Source of the DNA: Diphasiastrum complanatum
Taxonomy: Eukaryota; Streptophyta; Lycopodiopsida; Lycopodiales; Lycopodiaceae
Assembly: GCA_029204225.1 (NCBI GenBank)
Contig: CM055107.1
Span: 48,858,550-48,900,545, forward strand
Direction: 5' to 3'
Length of the DNA: 41,996 nt
Shown here piece by piece: positions 31,526 to 41,440 of the stretch. Under the pieces are notes generated by a model, which was not told where the DNA came from, made no database searches, and worked only from the letters and a program-made list of their open reading frames with translations. Position numbers and translations under genes: made by a program. The first letter of the stretch is position 1, and every line of letters begins with the position of its first letter.

Positions 31526-31807
31526 ATGGAGCTCCATATGAGGGATGTTGAGTTCCATATCAATGCCTTTTGGACCACTTGTCTTATAAACAGAATCACC
31601 GTTCCCCACCATAAGATGATGTTCTTTGCACTCACTTTGACTGGATCAGCCAAGAGATGGTATTATAGCTTGCCTAGGAGATCTATTGAGACCACTGAAG
31701 AATTTCTTAAACTATTTCTACTTAAGTATGCTCCATGTCGCACCCCCGATGGTTTGTTGTTTACAATCAGCTCACTTCAACAAGGCAAAGGTGAAACAGT
31801 TCATTAA
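31526..31807 (+). pseudogene. Ty3/gypsy gag capsid remnant
   Basis: The 93-aa plus-strand ORF contains FALTLTGSAKRWYYSLPRRS, then TEEFLKLFLLKYAPCR and ISSLQQGKGETVH. These match the Retrotrans_gag capsid pattern (LTG-A--WY-SLP, F---F---Y, L-Q---ES/TV). It lies about 550 bp after the PBS-like site, where gag is expected. It stops after this core, and no nucleocapsid zinc knuckle is seen. Confidence 0.82.
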
Positions 31808-31985
31808 TATCATGAAATAAAAAATTGATAAGTACCTCAGAAATGGCCTATCTACCAAAAGGAAAAAAAGTTGCTAAGACTACAATAGCCAATCCCAACT
31901 GTATTACAAAAGCTCTAATAAAGGCAGCAGCTACCAACGTTAGCCAATCACCATTTTATTATGAAATATGTAATAATGGTAGTAG

Positions 31986-32390
31986 CTACCAACTGGGTTT
32001 CTGTACTTTCCTCATGATCAAACCATCCGAGCTCCTTTTGAAGTATTGGTGTAAGTGGATCAATAAAGGTTTGAAAATTACACTGCAATCCTTGCTTCTA
32101 TAAATCAAATGACTTGATACTAAAAGACTTCTTGTGAAATAGTCACATTCTAGCATTATTTCTCGAATGCTCTTAGTCACCTTTTCCCCAGTTACCCCAA
32201 ACAAGTTGTGTTCATGAAAGTAGACAATGGATGTCCTCGCCAGAACACTCACAATTCCAAGAGTATGCTTTTGAATCTCCCTTTTCATATGTCCATTATC
32301 TAGATCATAGTACATATGTGATGTTTGGCGAATGGTGAGATCAAAAAAGGGATTCACAAGTCTAGGGAGCATTGCTCCTATGGTATCCAT
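31986..32390 (-). CDS. Unrecognised 134-aa ORF
   Basis: A minus-strand ORF with balanced composition (MLPRLVNPFFDLTIRQ, HEHNLFGVTGEKVTKSI). Coding-like sequence with stops continues upstream to about 32635, where YRGVIPLEEKVITVSLKDL is readable. It lies downstream of the expansin pseudogene on the same strand but does not encode an expansin C-terminus. I do not recognise the family; it may be a gene fragment or chance. Confidence 0.25.
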   Translation of the reverse strand: MDTIGAMLPRLVNPFFDLTIRQTSHMYYDLDNGHMKREIQKHTLGIVSVLARTSIVYFHEHNLFGVTGEKVTKSIREIMLECDYFTRSLLVSSHLIYRSKDCSVIFKPLLIHLHQYFKRSSDGLIMRKVQKPSW

Positions 32391-32770
32391 CAGCTCATCG
32401 GTCCATTATGGTGCATTACGTTTCATGAGTCGCTAGATGTGTGATTTGTTTTTTTAAATTTCATCAATTGCTTCAAAGGCTTTCTCATTCATTCTATATC
32501 GAGTTGTGCTAGACTAGTGATTAGATCAATTCCTCCAACTGGATGGGCTAAAGTGGAGAATGTCAAACGAGCTTCTTCCTTCATCAAGTCCTTGAGACTC
32601 ACAGTAATGACTTTTTCTTCTAGTGGAATTACCCCTCGATAGACTAATGAGTAGGTGATTTTCTTTCAGGAGCAATAACAAAAGCAATTTATCATTTCAG
32701 ACACACTTTTGTACAAAAGGTTTAAATTTTCATGTCAAGTAGTATAGTAAAGTGTTAATGCAAAACTAAC

Positions 32771-33979
32771 CTAGATACACGTTGAATCGCTATACCAGTC
32801 TGTCCATTTGGCATCCCAATTTTGTCCCCAGTTCCCTTCATGCTAATCCAACCCGTTTCGCAGCCTTTAACTGAAACAGCAGATACGTCGCCCACGCCAC
32901 CCACATTACTGACCAACACGAGATTAAACCAGGGGTTGCCGTTGATGGTCAAACGCATGCCTCCTTGTTTGTGGCATGGCACTCTGCAGGCATCAGTCTT
33001 TTCACGTCAAAAGGTCCGTGCTAAAATTTTAAAATACTACCCTGTAGAAGTGTCGCCTTTAACGAATATCTTACAGGAGTATAAGAAGTGCAATATCGTC
33101 ATTTCTTTGAATGGATGTATCCCAGTCATACCCAATGCTGACATGTACTAGCATCAGCTCTCAATTATTGAAAGCAAATAAATTTTAGTTCAAGGTCTAA
33201 CAGACCACCCAAGTGCAAAGGTAGGTTACGATAATTGTTGAGCGGTAATTTAATTGTAGCTTTACAAGAATTATAGTAATAGCTTATGACAAACGTCAGT
33301 AAAATCAAATGAAATATGCAACATTTGGAAGCTCGCACTGTATATCTAGATAGGCTAGACCGACCAATGTCTATAAGCTACTACCTTCGATAGAGAACAG
33401 GGACAATGCCTGCACGCCAAAAAGCGACTTGAGAGAACGCCGGCTGTGACATATCAAAGTGCTCTCTGGGAAGGTTGCACCAGCCTCCATCGTCATTCGC
33501 AAGTAAGTCGTTTGGAGGGCATAAGTTTGTAGCAGTAACAAACACAGATGGATTTCCAGGGTTGCACCACTGGGTATCGTTCCAACACTTGATTTCGTAG
33601 CATCCTCCACAAGCTGGCGTTGTTGAACAGTATGGTGCTGAGTGCTGCTATATTTGTACCATAACCCTGGCTGTAGAGGTTGCCATATCCGCATGCACCA
33701 TCTAATCACAGCAAGAGGAAGTATGACTGGCAGAGTGTCATTAACCAATTTAATGTTCAAAGTACTGTAGCTGTTATACAATGTATGCCCTACTTGCAGA
33801 GGTAAAGCGAGTGACTTACCCATTGTGCCAGTTGCGTCGCTGCCTCCATAGAAGGTAGCATGTGCCTCATTCCAGTGCCTCCAAGACAGTTCAGATGAAT
33901 ATCGTGCTTGCGAATCCTGGCAATAGCTTAGAATTAACATCGTCGCCAATGAAGCTGATAGTGCTATGAAACGATCCAT
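32771..33979 (-). pseudogene. Alpha-expansin (EXPA-type) gene, three exons, two frameshifts
   Basis: Expansins loosen cell walls. Exon 1 (33979-33820) starts at an ATG followed by a hydrophobic signal-like stretch, then WNEAHATFYGGSDATGTMG. Exon 2 (33701-33385) gives [52 protein letters not shown] (with the HFD motif) and GIVPVLYRR. Exon 3 begins at 32983 with [23 protein letters not shown] and NWGQNW. Intron positions match those usual for EXPA, with GT/AG signals intact. A 2-nt deletion (or 1-nt insertion) lies before PACGGC in exon 2, another shift lies just before NWGQNW, and a TAG at 32773-32771 removes most of the C-terminal carbohydrate-binding domain. Confidence 0.88.
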
Positions 33980-34572
33980 TGTCCTGTCACAAAAAGATAC
34001 ACAGGGACACTGCCACAGAACTGCATCACCTATATCGAAGGTTAACTTCTAAATAAACCGAATAAGAAATGCATCAAGGATGGTAATGAAATGCCGTGAA
34101 ACCTCTTACATTCCTCACTGATAGTACGCTTACCTTATAGCAATGATGTTTGCCAGCGCCCAAGTCCAACCACAATCACAGTCTTTGCACGTAGATGTGT
34201 CCTCCTGCTTGCGCAGTAGGTATATCGACAATTTAGGGCCGGTGCTCTTAAGAGTGGCAGGAGGATGATGACGATAATATTGCACGAAAATGGTGAAAGC
34301 CGTAGTGAATGGGAAAAAGAGAAGAGGATCACTTTTTTAATTTTCAAAAATTTAGGGCTCATACTGATTATCCGGACATGCGACGATTGAAATGGCGCCA
34401 AATAAATTAATTCAAAAGTTGCATCAACTATACTATTGATTTTTTGGTTTTGTTTTTTGTTTCGCGCTCAAATACAAAAATGTTATGAATAATACACTTC
34501 TAATATAATGCTTTCATATGATAAGAACAAATGAAACCCCATAAAGATAGATAATTAAGCACAACAAATGAA
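33980..34572. other. No gene seen; upstream flank of the expansin pseudogene
   Basis: Noncoding sequence that would include the expansin promoter. No convincing TATA box could be assigned. The minus-strand ORF at 34135-34401 is not recognised. Confidence 0.35.
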
Positions 34573-34853
34573 TATAACCTTAAACCCCTTTTCCTAAACC
34601 CTAAACCCCACAACTTACCCTAAATGATAAACCCCCAACTACTTACTCTACATCCCAAGCCCCTTACCCTTATTCACTTTTTTAAGATCCTTTATCCTAG
34701 ATCTCTAGACTCCTTACCCTAAAACCCAAACTCCAAACTTCTTATCCTAATCCCCAAATTCCTGATCGTAAAACTAAGCTCGTTACCGTAAACCATACAC
34801 TCAAACTACAAACCCTAAACCCAAACCCCTTATCCTAAATCCTAAGATAAATT
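34573..34853. repeat. Degenerate interstitial telomere-like tract
   Basis: CCTAAACCCTAAACCCC, TACCCTAAAT, CCCTAAAACCC and AAACCCTAAACCCAAACCCC occur through a C/A-rich stretch. The plant telomere repeat is CCCTAAA. Copies are interrupted and spaced, so this is a decayed interstitial array or a simple-sequence region with the same composition. Confidence 0.6.
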
Positions 34854-35036
34854 AGAAACAAGAAGATTAGTCAAAAGTTACGAAGATGCTTATATGCTTA
34901 TATGTAGAACATCTTTTGTTGCATGCCGATGACTCGATCTATATGGAATCTTAGTCTGCTTTCGAGAATGCAGCTATTACTGACATGGAGGTCGATCTTC
35001 TTGTCTAGATTTATGAGATCAAGTACTAAGGATTGT

Positions 35037-35282
35037 CTAAACATGTTTGATAGGTGTGTGATTCAAGTGACCTAACCTATAGTGCCAAAGTACTGCTTTA
35101 TTGACTAGAACATAAGTATTCAAGGGTTGGATTGTGTTAGAATAATAATGAATAAATCTATATAAGTATCCAAGCCTCTTTCTGAGTGCAAGGACCTTAT
35201 TTGTCCTATAGACAATTCGGCATTGATAAGATTCAAATTCTACCCTATTACCTAAATCAATAATTCTACTTATTGACAACAA
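35037..35282 (-). pseudogene. Ty1/copia GAG-pre-integrase remnant
   Basis: The 81-aa minus-strand ORF reads LSISRIIDLGNRVEFES, then ALRKRLGYLYRF and LWHYRLGHLNHTPIKHV. This matches the stretch between copia protease and integrase (LLSISQL, G-LY-L, LWH-RLGH). It stops before the CxxC part, and no other copia domain lies next to it. It is a different copia family from the element at 5833. Confidence 0.82.
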
Positions 35283-35689
35283 ATCTGTGGACGGTTTAAT
35301 TCTTCAAAATTGCCTAAAGCCTAGAGCTTTATGAATTGTAAGAAACAACAGATCACAAATTATACAAGGCTAATTATCCAAAGGATTCCACACAATACAT
35401 TACCAGTAGATTGATTTGTCTCCTTAGTGCAGCAAACAACAACATCCAAATTACTGAGTCCCCAATGCATCTAAACCATATTCATGTCTAGATATGGCAT
35501 TTGGGCTGAAAAGGTTCTTAATAATGCACAGCTGGATAATATTGCAAGGCAGTAAGAATGAAATTTTGCACAACAATTTGAAAGTCTCATTTTGAGAATT
35601 CAAACAGGAAGAGCAACAGGCTTATAAGAAAGCTAACATCACTTTAATAAAAAATTTCATCATCAAGTACAAAGGGGCTACAGGACAGT

Positions 35690-37970
35690 AGATGGGATAC
35701 CATAGGATATTCATTCCTAGGTCTGCCCCTCATGCTGGAATGGCAGTTGCCGGTTTTGTTGTGTTGTTGGTTGTATTGATTGTTGTTGTCAATAGGGATG
35801 TACAAGTTGCTGCGGAATTGTCTCCAAATGTGTGGTTGCTGGTACAATATGTATGGATTGTATGTTTCCATGTTCACTAGCTGCAAAGAAAGCAAAAATC
35901 TTTGACAACATAAACAACTATTTGTTGCATATTTCTTCATTTGAAGAGCCCAAGTTGTAGGAAAAAATCTGCTATTGCATTATTTTCTGACAATTTGTTG
36001 TGAATTTTACTTATATAAAAAAGAATCAACCTGCTGGCACTTAAGGAAAGAGCTATAAGAATCCATCAGATATGAGTAGGGCCATCGATTGTAGTCATCC
36101 GATATTGTTGAGGTTGATTCACATTTAGAGGCTAGACAGGAAATAAATGGTTGGGCAGAGGTAGCAGCGGCCATGTCTACCTTGCCCAACCCCAATTCCA
36201 TGCCCATCCCCATTGACATATGTGACGTAGACATGGCATTTGCAATAGCTGAAGGTGCTGCATTTTGGCAGGATTGGCATTGGAAGTATGCTCATTCAAG
36301 TTCTGATTGACATCACCCATAGCCAGATCCAGCTAACCAAGATGTTGAAAGAGAAAGCGACCAAAATCCATGAATAATACACAATAGTCAGTTGTTGCAT
36401 CGCTAAATGTTGAGTAAAATTGTTCAAGTTGAGTAAAACATACATGATAATTTAGAGAGTTTTGGTGGATGAAAAAAAAATAGATTAAACCTGAAGCTGA
36501 AGCTAGAGCACTTTCACTTACTCGATAGCCTCATCGAGCATGGAAGCTTTATATGTCTGTTCCATACAAATTAAATTTAGATCATGATAGTACATAGTAT
36601 TTCACATAATGCAGCCAAGAGACATGAGATTCACCTTTGAAAGTGCGAAAAAACTGTTAAATTGGCAAGGAAACAAGTTAGAAAAATATGCTTTAATGGA
36701 ATTAGGTGTGAGATCCTGCAAATCCCTCATCCTTTCATTGATTCAGTCCCTTCTTCTCTGTATCGCCAAAAATACTGACATTGGAATGCAATGCAATATG
36801 GAGAAACTTGAATCTCATACTTCAAGCAAATGACATCAACCCGTTCTAATAATTTATGCACTTCTAATGTTCTCTTTAAATTTTCTCCCACAGCCGCATT
36901 CCAATGCATCCTTTTGAGCCTCAATAAATTCATTCTGCAATTTTAAGATTTAGCCATCTAATCAGATGTTGGCCTTTTAGATAAAATATTTTTCTCATAA
37001 ATAAAATCTATATTCTTGAGCAAACTCTACAAAATCTCGCTCAAAATGGCATTACTTAACATAAACCAACTCACTTCAGATTGACAATCTCCAGACTCTT
37101 CAACCTCGCAATACTTAACATCGCCCTCAATGATCATTCTTGAACCGTGAAGACATTAGATGAACATTCATTTGCAAGAGCAACTAAAAAGAGAAAGAGA
37201 GCGCACCTACGATGGCAGATCGTCTATTGGTTAGATTTGAAGGATGCACAGAAGGCATTTAAATTCTTCTACTTGATGCACGGTACAAAGTTTCCAGCTA
37301 CTCGTTGTGTTGGATTCTCCAGTCCTTGTGGAGTCAGCTATTATTGCATATTTATCCAAAAACATGGCAGCATTCTGATCAACAGGAAAGCATCCAGTCA
37401 CTTTCAATATGATTACCTATACTTTGTGGAGTCTAAATCACATTAAGAATACTATGATGGTTTCTAGTAGAACATGCTACTAAACTACTCCACAATAATC
37501 GTAGCCATAGCTTAGTTTATTTAGTGGTTTGCATGCATCGTCCAATTGGAATCTAAAACATAGGAATTGGAAATAGCTGCTACAACCTTTTGCAAATGAT
37601 GAGGTCACAGACCCTCATCCCTTTGAATACTAGCCAGCTGAGTACAATTGTCATCAAAGATTACGAACCGACATAAGAAAAACCATCATATTAAATGGTG
37701 AATGTGCAATCATGGTTAAGTAAAAGCTTCAACCTAGGAATGCTATAATATACCAGATTCAGCGTACTATGTTCTTTGAAGCTTTCTTCTAAAGGTGCAA
37801 ACTGCTCCTTTGAGAGGCGTACCTTTTCCATGGATTACATCAACACTTGCTCCCCTAGAGTTGATCTCACAAGTTTGATCATCCATTTTTTGTGACTTTT
37901 TCCTATCCCTCTCCTTGTTTGCATAGTTAATCTCTGTTATCTGAATCTTGTCCATCTGAAAGGTGAGCAT
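35690..37970 (-). pseudogene. bHLH transcription factor remnant, PIF-like
   Basis: Minus-strand pieces in the order of a phytochrome-interacting-factor-type gene. At 37970-37767 KERDRKKSQKMDDQTCE and ASVDVIHGKGTPLKG resemble the acidic stretch before the basic region. At 36933-36780 LKRTLEVHKLLERV resembles basic region plus helix 1 (KRSRAAEVHNLSERR). At 36560-36490 YKASMLDEAIE, a stop, then LQLQLQ is helix 2, preceded by an intron acceptor. At 36310-36030 MQHLQLLQMP, SHMSMGMGMELGLGKVDM and DSYSSFLKCQ, and at 35880-35690 NMETYNPYILYQQPH and a Gln-rich tail, resemble PIF C-termini. Stops and shifts are present. The helix-2 motif is the firmest evidence; the 37767-37970 piece is the weakest. 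Confidence 0.58.
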
Positions 37971-38756
37971 GTACTGCTAGCTGGAGAGCAGTCATTTGGA
38001 CCTTCTAATCAATTGAAGGAGGCATTTGATTGATTTCAAATCCTATTAATGAATGAGATGCTAACGAGACTTTTTCCTCTAGTTTTGAGTATCATGTCCA
38101 TGCAATAGGAGCTGCATTAGAAAAACACAAGTAGATCGTCCTAAATGCTATACCCAAACTAAGCTCAACAACTTAAAGTTCTGTTTGAAAAGGAGTTTGT
38201 ATTCAAGTTAGAGTTAGTGTGAGATCCGCGTTACTGCAAGAAAAATTGTAGGTTAGATTGTGGCTTTGCTTGGTGAGGTAAAGGCTTCAAAGAAGGAAGA
38301 TCCAACTGCATAGAGCAGTCTCTTGGCTCCTTTAAAAAGATCGTTGTAAATTGTAATGGACAATGGTACTGAGCTAGAATTGATTTGAAAAAACATTGCA
38401 TTCATATGAACGTGATAACAACAAACTTTAGTGCAGCAATTGAAACTTCCAAACTATTCTATTGAAAAATGCAGTACATATGTCTCTGGCAAAACATCCA
38501 CCGTAGCATATTTCATAAAGGATTTCTGTGGTCAATGCTCTTAAGGAGAGTCAGTTACTCGCACATGCATTGATTCAAGAGCACCATGTGAAGGATATCA
38601 GATCATTCAAGATCCAATCCATGTCCCTGATCTTTGGTTACAATAAGGAGCAAACCAACAATCCTGCCAATGTAGAAAAATCACCATCTACATGCAAAAT
38701 GAGATGCAAACTCTAAGAGATACTGATCAAACATGAACCAAAACATAAAATATGGT
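37971..38756. other. No recognisable gene
   Basis: Possibly the 5' region of the bHLH remnant, but no conserved N-terminal motif was found. The ORF at 38528-38716 (plus) is not recognised. Confidence 0.35.
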
Positions 38757-39230
38757 TGATGTCCATACAATAACAGTAGCCTACTATATTTCACACATGT
38801 GGAACCAAAAATAGCAAAATATGAGTATTCTACACACAAGATTGCAAGATATCATCAAGAGAGAGCACCAATGAGTAGTAGAACCCAAAGAGAACCATGT
38901 ATAATGATGAAATGAGAGAGAGAAGAGAGAAGATGTGTCTCTCCATGAGTTTTCTCCTTTTATAGTAGGTCCTAACCCTATTTGGACACTTGGCTTTCCC
39001 TCCAAAATGCTAACCCTACTATTTTTGGGTCTAGATTCAATGTACCCAAAGTTCAAATTTGAATCTCTCTAAAACTCAACTACCAACTTTTTCACACTTT
39101 CAAAAAAGTGCTTATTGAATGTATTTTAATCTAATATAACTTCAAAAAATTTATCTCTAAGTCTAAAATGAGTTTTGGCCTCATATTGACAATATACCAA
39201 AATATGACTAAACTTGTTGAAATCTATCAC
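38757..39230 (-). repeat. LTR- or promoter-like sequence (tentative)
   Basis: It resembles the copia LTRs in general plan: CACACATGTGG near 38792, a GA-rich tract at 38912-38935, and a minus-strand TATA box (TATAAAAGG, 38956-38964). TGAT and ATCA at about 38759 and 39230 are possible ends but too short to be sure. It lies about 190 bp left of a PBS. Confidence 0.35.
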
Positions 39231-39416
39231 TTTCCCTCTTCAACTAGTTTTGGCATAGTTTTAACCATACTACTTTGATCCAACTTTAGAATGATCTCCA
39301 TCCTATCTATAGATCTCCTTTCTAATGTTCTAAAGTAGTTTGCATAATTGATATAGAGAATAATGTCCAAATTGGATGCTTCACTATGTCTTCCATCATT
39401 GATTCGGATGCTGAAG

Positions 39417-40008
39417 GGCTCTGATACCACTGATGGGAACCATGGGTTGAACCAAAGATGAAGGCCAGATAGAGCCAACTTGGCAGCCATAGCTACTGCT
39501 AATGACAACGGTCTAATTCTCTTCCAAGCCCCATTTCACCTATGACAATTTGTTGTAAAATTAAACTTGTAAATAGCGGATAATGTTGAGTAAAACAACA
39601 ACGGAAAGTTATATACAGCTAGCATGCATTCCAATATTGCAATTCATACACATTACAAAACAGAGCATTGCAAAAATAGCTTCTATTGTCAGAACTGAAT
39701 TTACAACATTCTTTTGAGCGCTATCTATTTCTCAGATCAGCACATTGGCGCAAGAGAGATGTTCCCTCTCACGAGTAATGTGACTAGCTACTGCTAATCT
39801 GTAAATTCACTCTGGAGCTATCTCAAAGTTTTACAGTTACGTCTGTTCTGTATCTGTGATCTCCTTCCTCTTTTGTTTTTTGTATTCTTCGTTGATCCTT
39901 TCTGTGATCAATCTAGGGAACTGATTAAGTCAAAGCTCTAATCAAAAGAAATGCATTAGGCTGAATAAAAATTGATTCTAGTTTCCTGTCACTATCCTCC
40001 GTGCATCA
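39417..40008 (-). repeat. PBS plus copia-type LTR
   Basis: The plus strand has GGCTCTGATACCA at 39417-39429 (an exact initiator-Met PBS in reverse complement). After one base an LTR-like segment runs from TGATG (39431) to CATCA (40008), 578 bp with 5-bp inverted TG...CA ends. PBS on the left means a 5' LTR of a minus-strand element. The PBS is firm; the right edge is an inference. No copia coding sequence follows to the left, so the element is truncated or non-autonomous. Confidence 0.6.
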
Positions 40009-40069
40009 GCCGCTTTATGCCCATTACTTCATGCTGCAGACCTTCGCATTTTGCTAAAAGATGCCTTTG

Positions 40070-40460
40070 TGATTTTAAGGGCAGTGTCGCATTTTCAAGG
40101 GCACCTTCGCATTTTTCCGGAAGGCATTTGGAGACAGTGTCACTTTTTCGGAAGAGCAAAAAACCCGACAGTGTTGCTTTTTTCCGAAGGGCGAAAAAGT
40201 GCGACATGCCTGAAAAACATTTTCTAAGGCATTTGGAGACAGTGTCGCTTTTTTCCAAAATGCAAAATCCATGACACTGTCACTTTTTCTCGAAATGTGA
40301 CAGTAGGCCAGAAAACATTTCTAAGGCATTTATAAGACAATGTCGCGGCCAGAATTATTTTCTGAGTGTTTTGACTTAGTGATGTATTTTCCTCATGACC
40401 AAAAATTGCGAATTGTGTGACAAAACGGTTCAAAAATGCAGACTGTGCGAAACATAGTCT
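40070..40460. repeat. Array of AGTGTCGC / GCGACA motifs
   Basis: Repeated units such as GGCAGTGTCGCATTTTC (40081), GACAGTGTCACTTTTTCGG (40134), GACAGTGTTGC (40168), GTGCGACATGCC (40199), GACAGTGTCGCTTTTTT (40230) and GACACTGTCACTTTTTC (40272) occur in both orientations, alternating with CTAAGGCATTT. The array directly precedes a TNP2 remnant, so it may be a CACTA subterminal repeat cluster. ORFs here arise from the repeats. Confidence 0.6.
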
Positions 40461-40555
40461 GAAATGCAACAGTTAGGGGAAAAACCAGCAAGGAAAGACT
40501 AAGAAAAATGCTAAGGCTTTGAAGAATAGAAACTCTTAGTTTCTTCAGGAAAATA

Positions 40556-41440
40556 TTGAATGCAATGGGAATGGACTATACATTACATCATGCTTGTTCG
40601 AAAGATTGCATCTTATATCATGGTGAGTATCGAGGTTAAAGGCTTGTCTTGTATGTGATAGTCCTCGATATTTGAGACAACTTACAAGGAACCACTATGC
40701 CATGCAAGGTGTTGCAAGATTTTCCAATAATTCTACAATTGCAACAATTGTTATATTGCAAGCAGGGTTTTTAGAAACGTAATTATGTTAAGTAAAATTT
40801 GAAAAATATGAGGGTTATTATCCATGCCTTGGAACATTAATAATGCTTGGGTTGATGTTCCACCGGCCTAAACTGGACAAACTGGTTGCCTGGTGGGTCC
40901 CTTAATGATGCCCGACGGTCTTCATCATGGTGCCCGTGGGCCCAAAAGGCTTGTTTGAAAATTTATTGAAGATTGCACATTAATTGAACGCTCAGGTATT
41001 CAAGATTGCACATTAATTGAATATGTAAACCTAAACCTAAACCGTGAGAGCTATGTTAGAGGGCACCCCGGGTCTCGGCGGGCATCATTTTTGGACCCGG
41101 CGGAGCCCAACGGGCTAAGTTTGTAGAGCCCGGCTAGCTATTCCACTGGACAACCCGGTCCAACATTACCAAAGGGTCATTTTTTGTTGATGTTATTATG
41201 AGATTTCACATAATTATGTCAATGGTATAGTTATTTTCGTGAAAACAAACAGTAATTACGTCAATATGACAACCTTGTTGCAAGTCTCTTGTAGAATTTG
41301 TGAATTGGCATGCTAGGTATTGTTCTTCGGATGAGAACAAGAGAGTACCCTCAAATTCTCTTGCATGTGAAACACATTGATGGGGTGAACCCCTTGGAAA
41401 AATGTCAAGTACGTAGTCTATTTGGCCAGTGATATATGTT
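40556..41440 (+). pseudogene. CACTA TNP2 remnant interrupted by a MITE
   Basis: Before the insertion: MGMDYTLHHACSKDCILYHG, LQGTTMPCKVL and LQLQQLLYCK. After it: CKSLVEFVNWHARY, RVPSNSLACE and GVNPL. Each matches the TNP2 at 20863-22884 (HHACPKDCILYRGE, LQGTNIPCKVL, CNSLVELMDWHA, RVPSNSLHG), so it is the same transposase family. It has frameshifts and stops and fades after about 41440. Confidence 0.8.
40763..41277. mobile_element. hAT-type MITE inserted in TNP2 remnant
   Basis: The 515-bp insert starts CAGGGTTTTT; its other end in reverse complement starts CAAGGTTGTC. Inside both ends lies ACGTAATTA in inverted orientation (about 40778 and 41251). It is flanked by a 7-bp duplication TTGCAAG (8 bp with one mismatch, A/GTTGCAAG), as expected for hAT. 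Removing it rejoins the TNP2 frame. The interior (40850-41165) is GC-rich with GCCCGTGGGCCC and CCCGG motifs and no coding capacity. Confidence 0.78.

Noticed and set aside
39990-40000. CACTATCCTCC as a CACTA element end
   Set aside because: It falls inside the LTR-like segment that follows the PBS at 39417, and no matching inverted end or duplication was found.
40075-40274. Overlapping ORFs on both strands in the AGTGTCGC array
   Set aside because: Repeat-derived, open in several frames.
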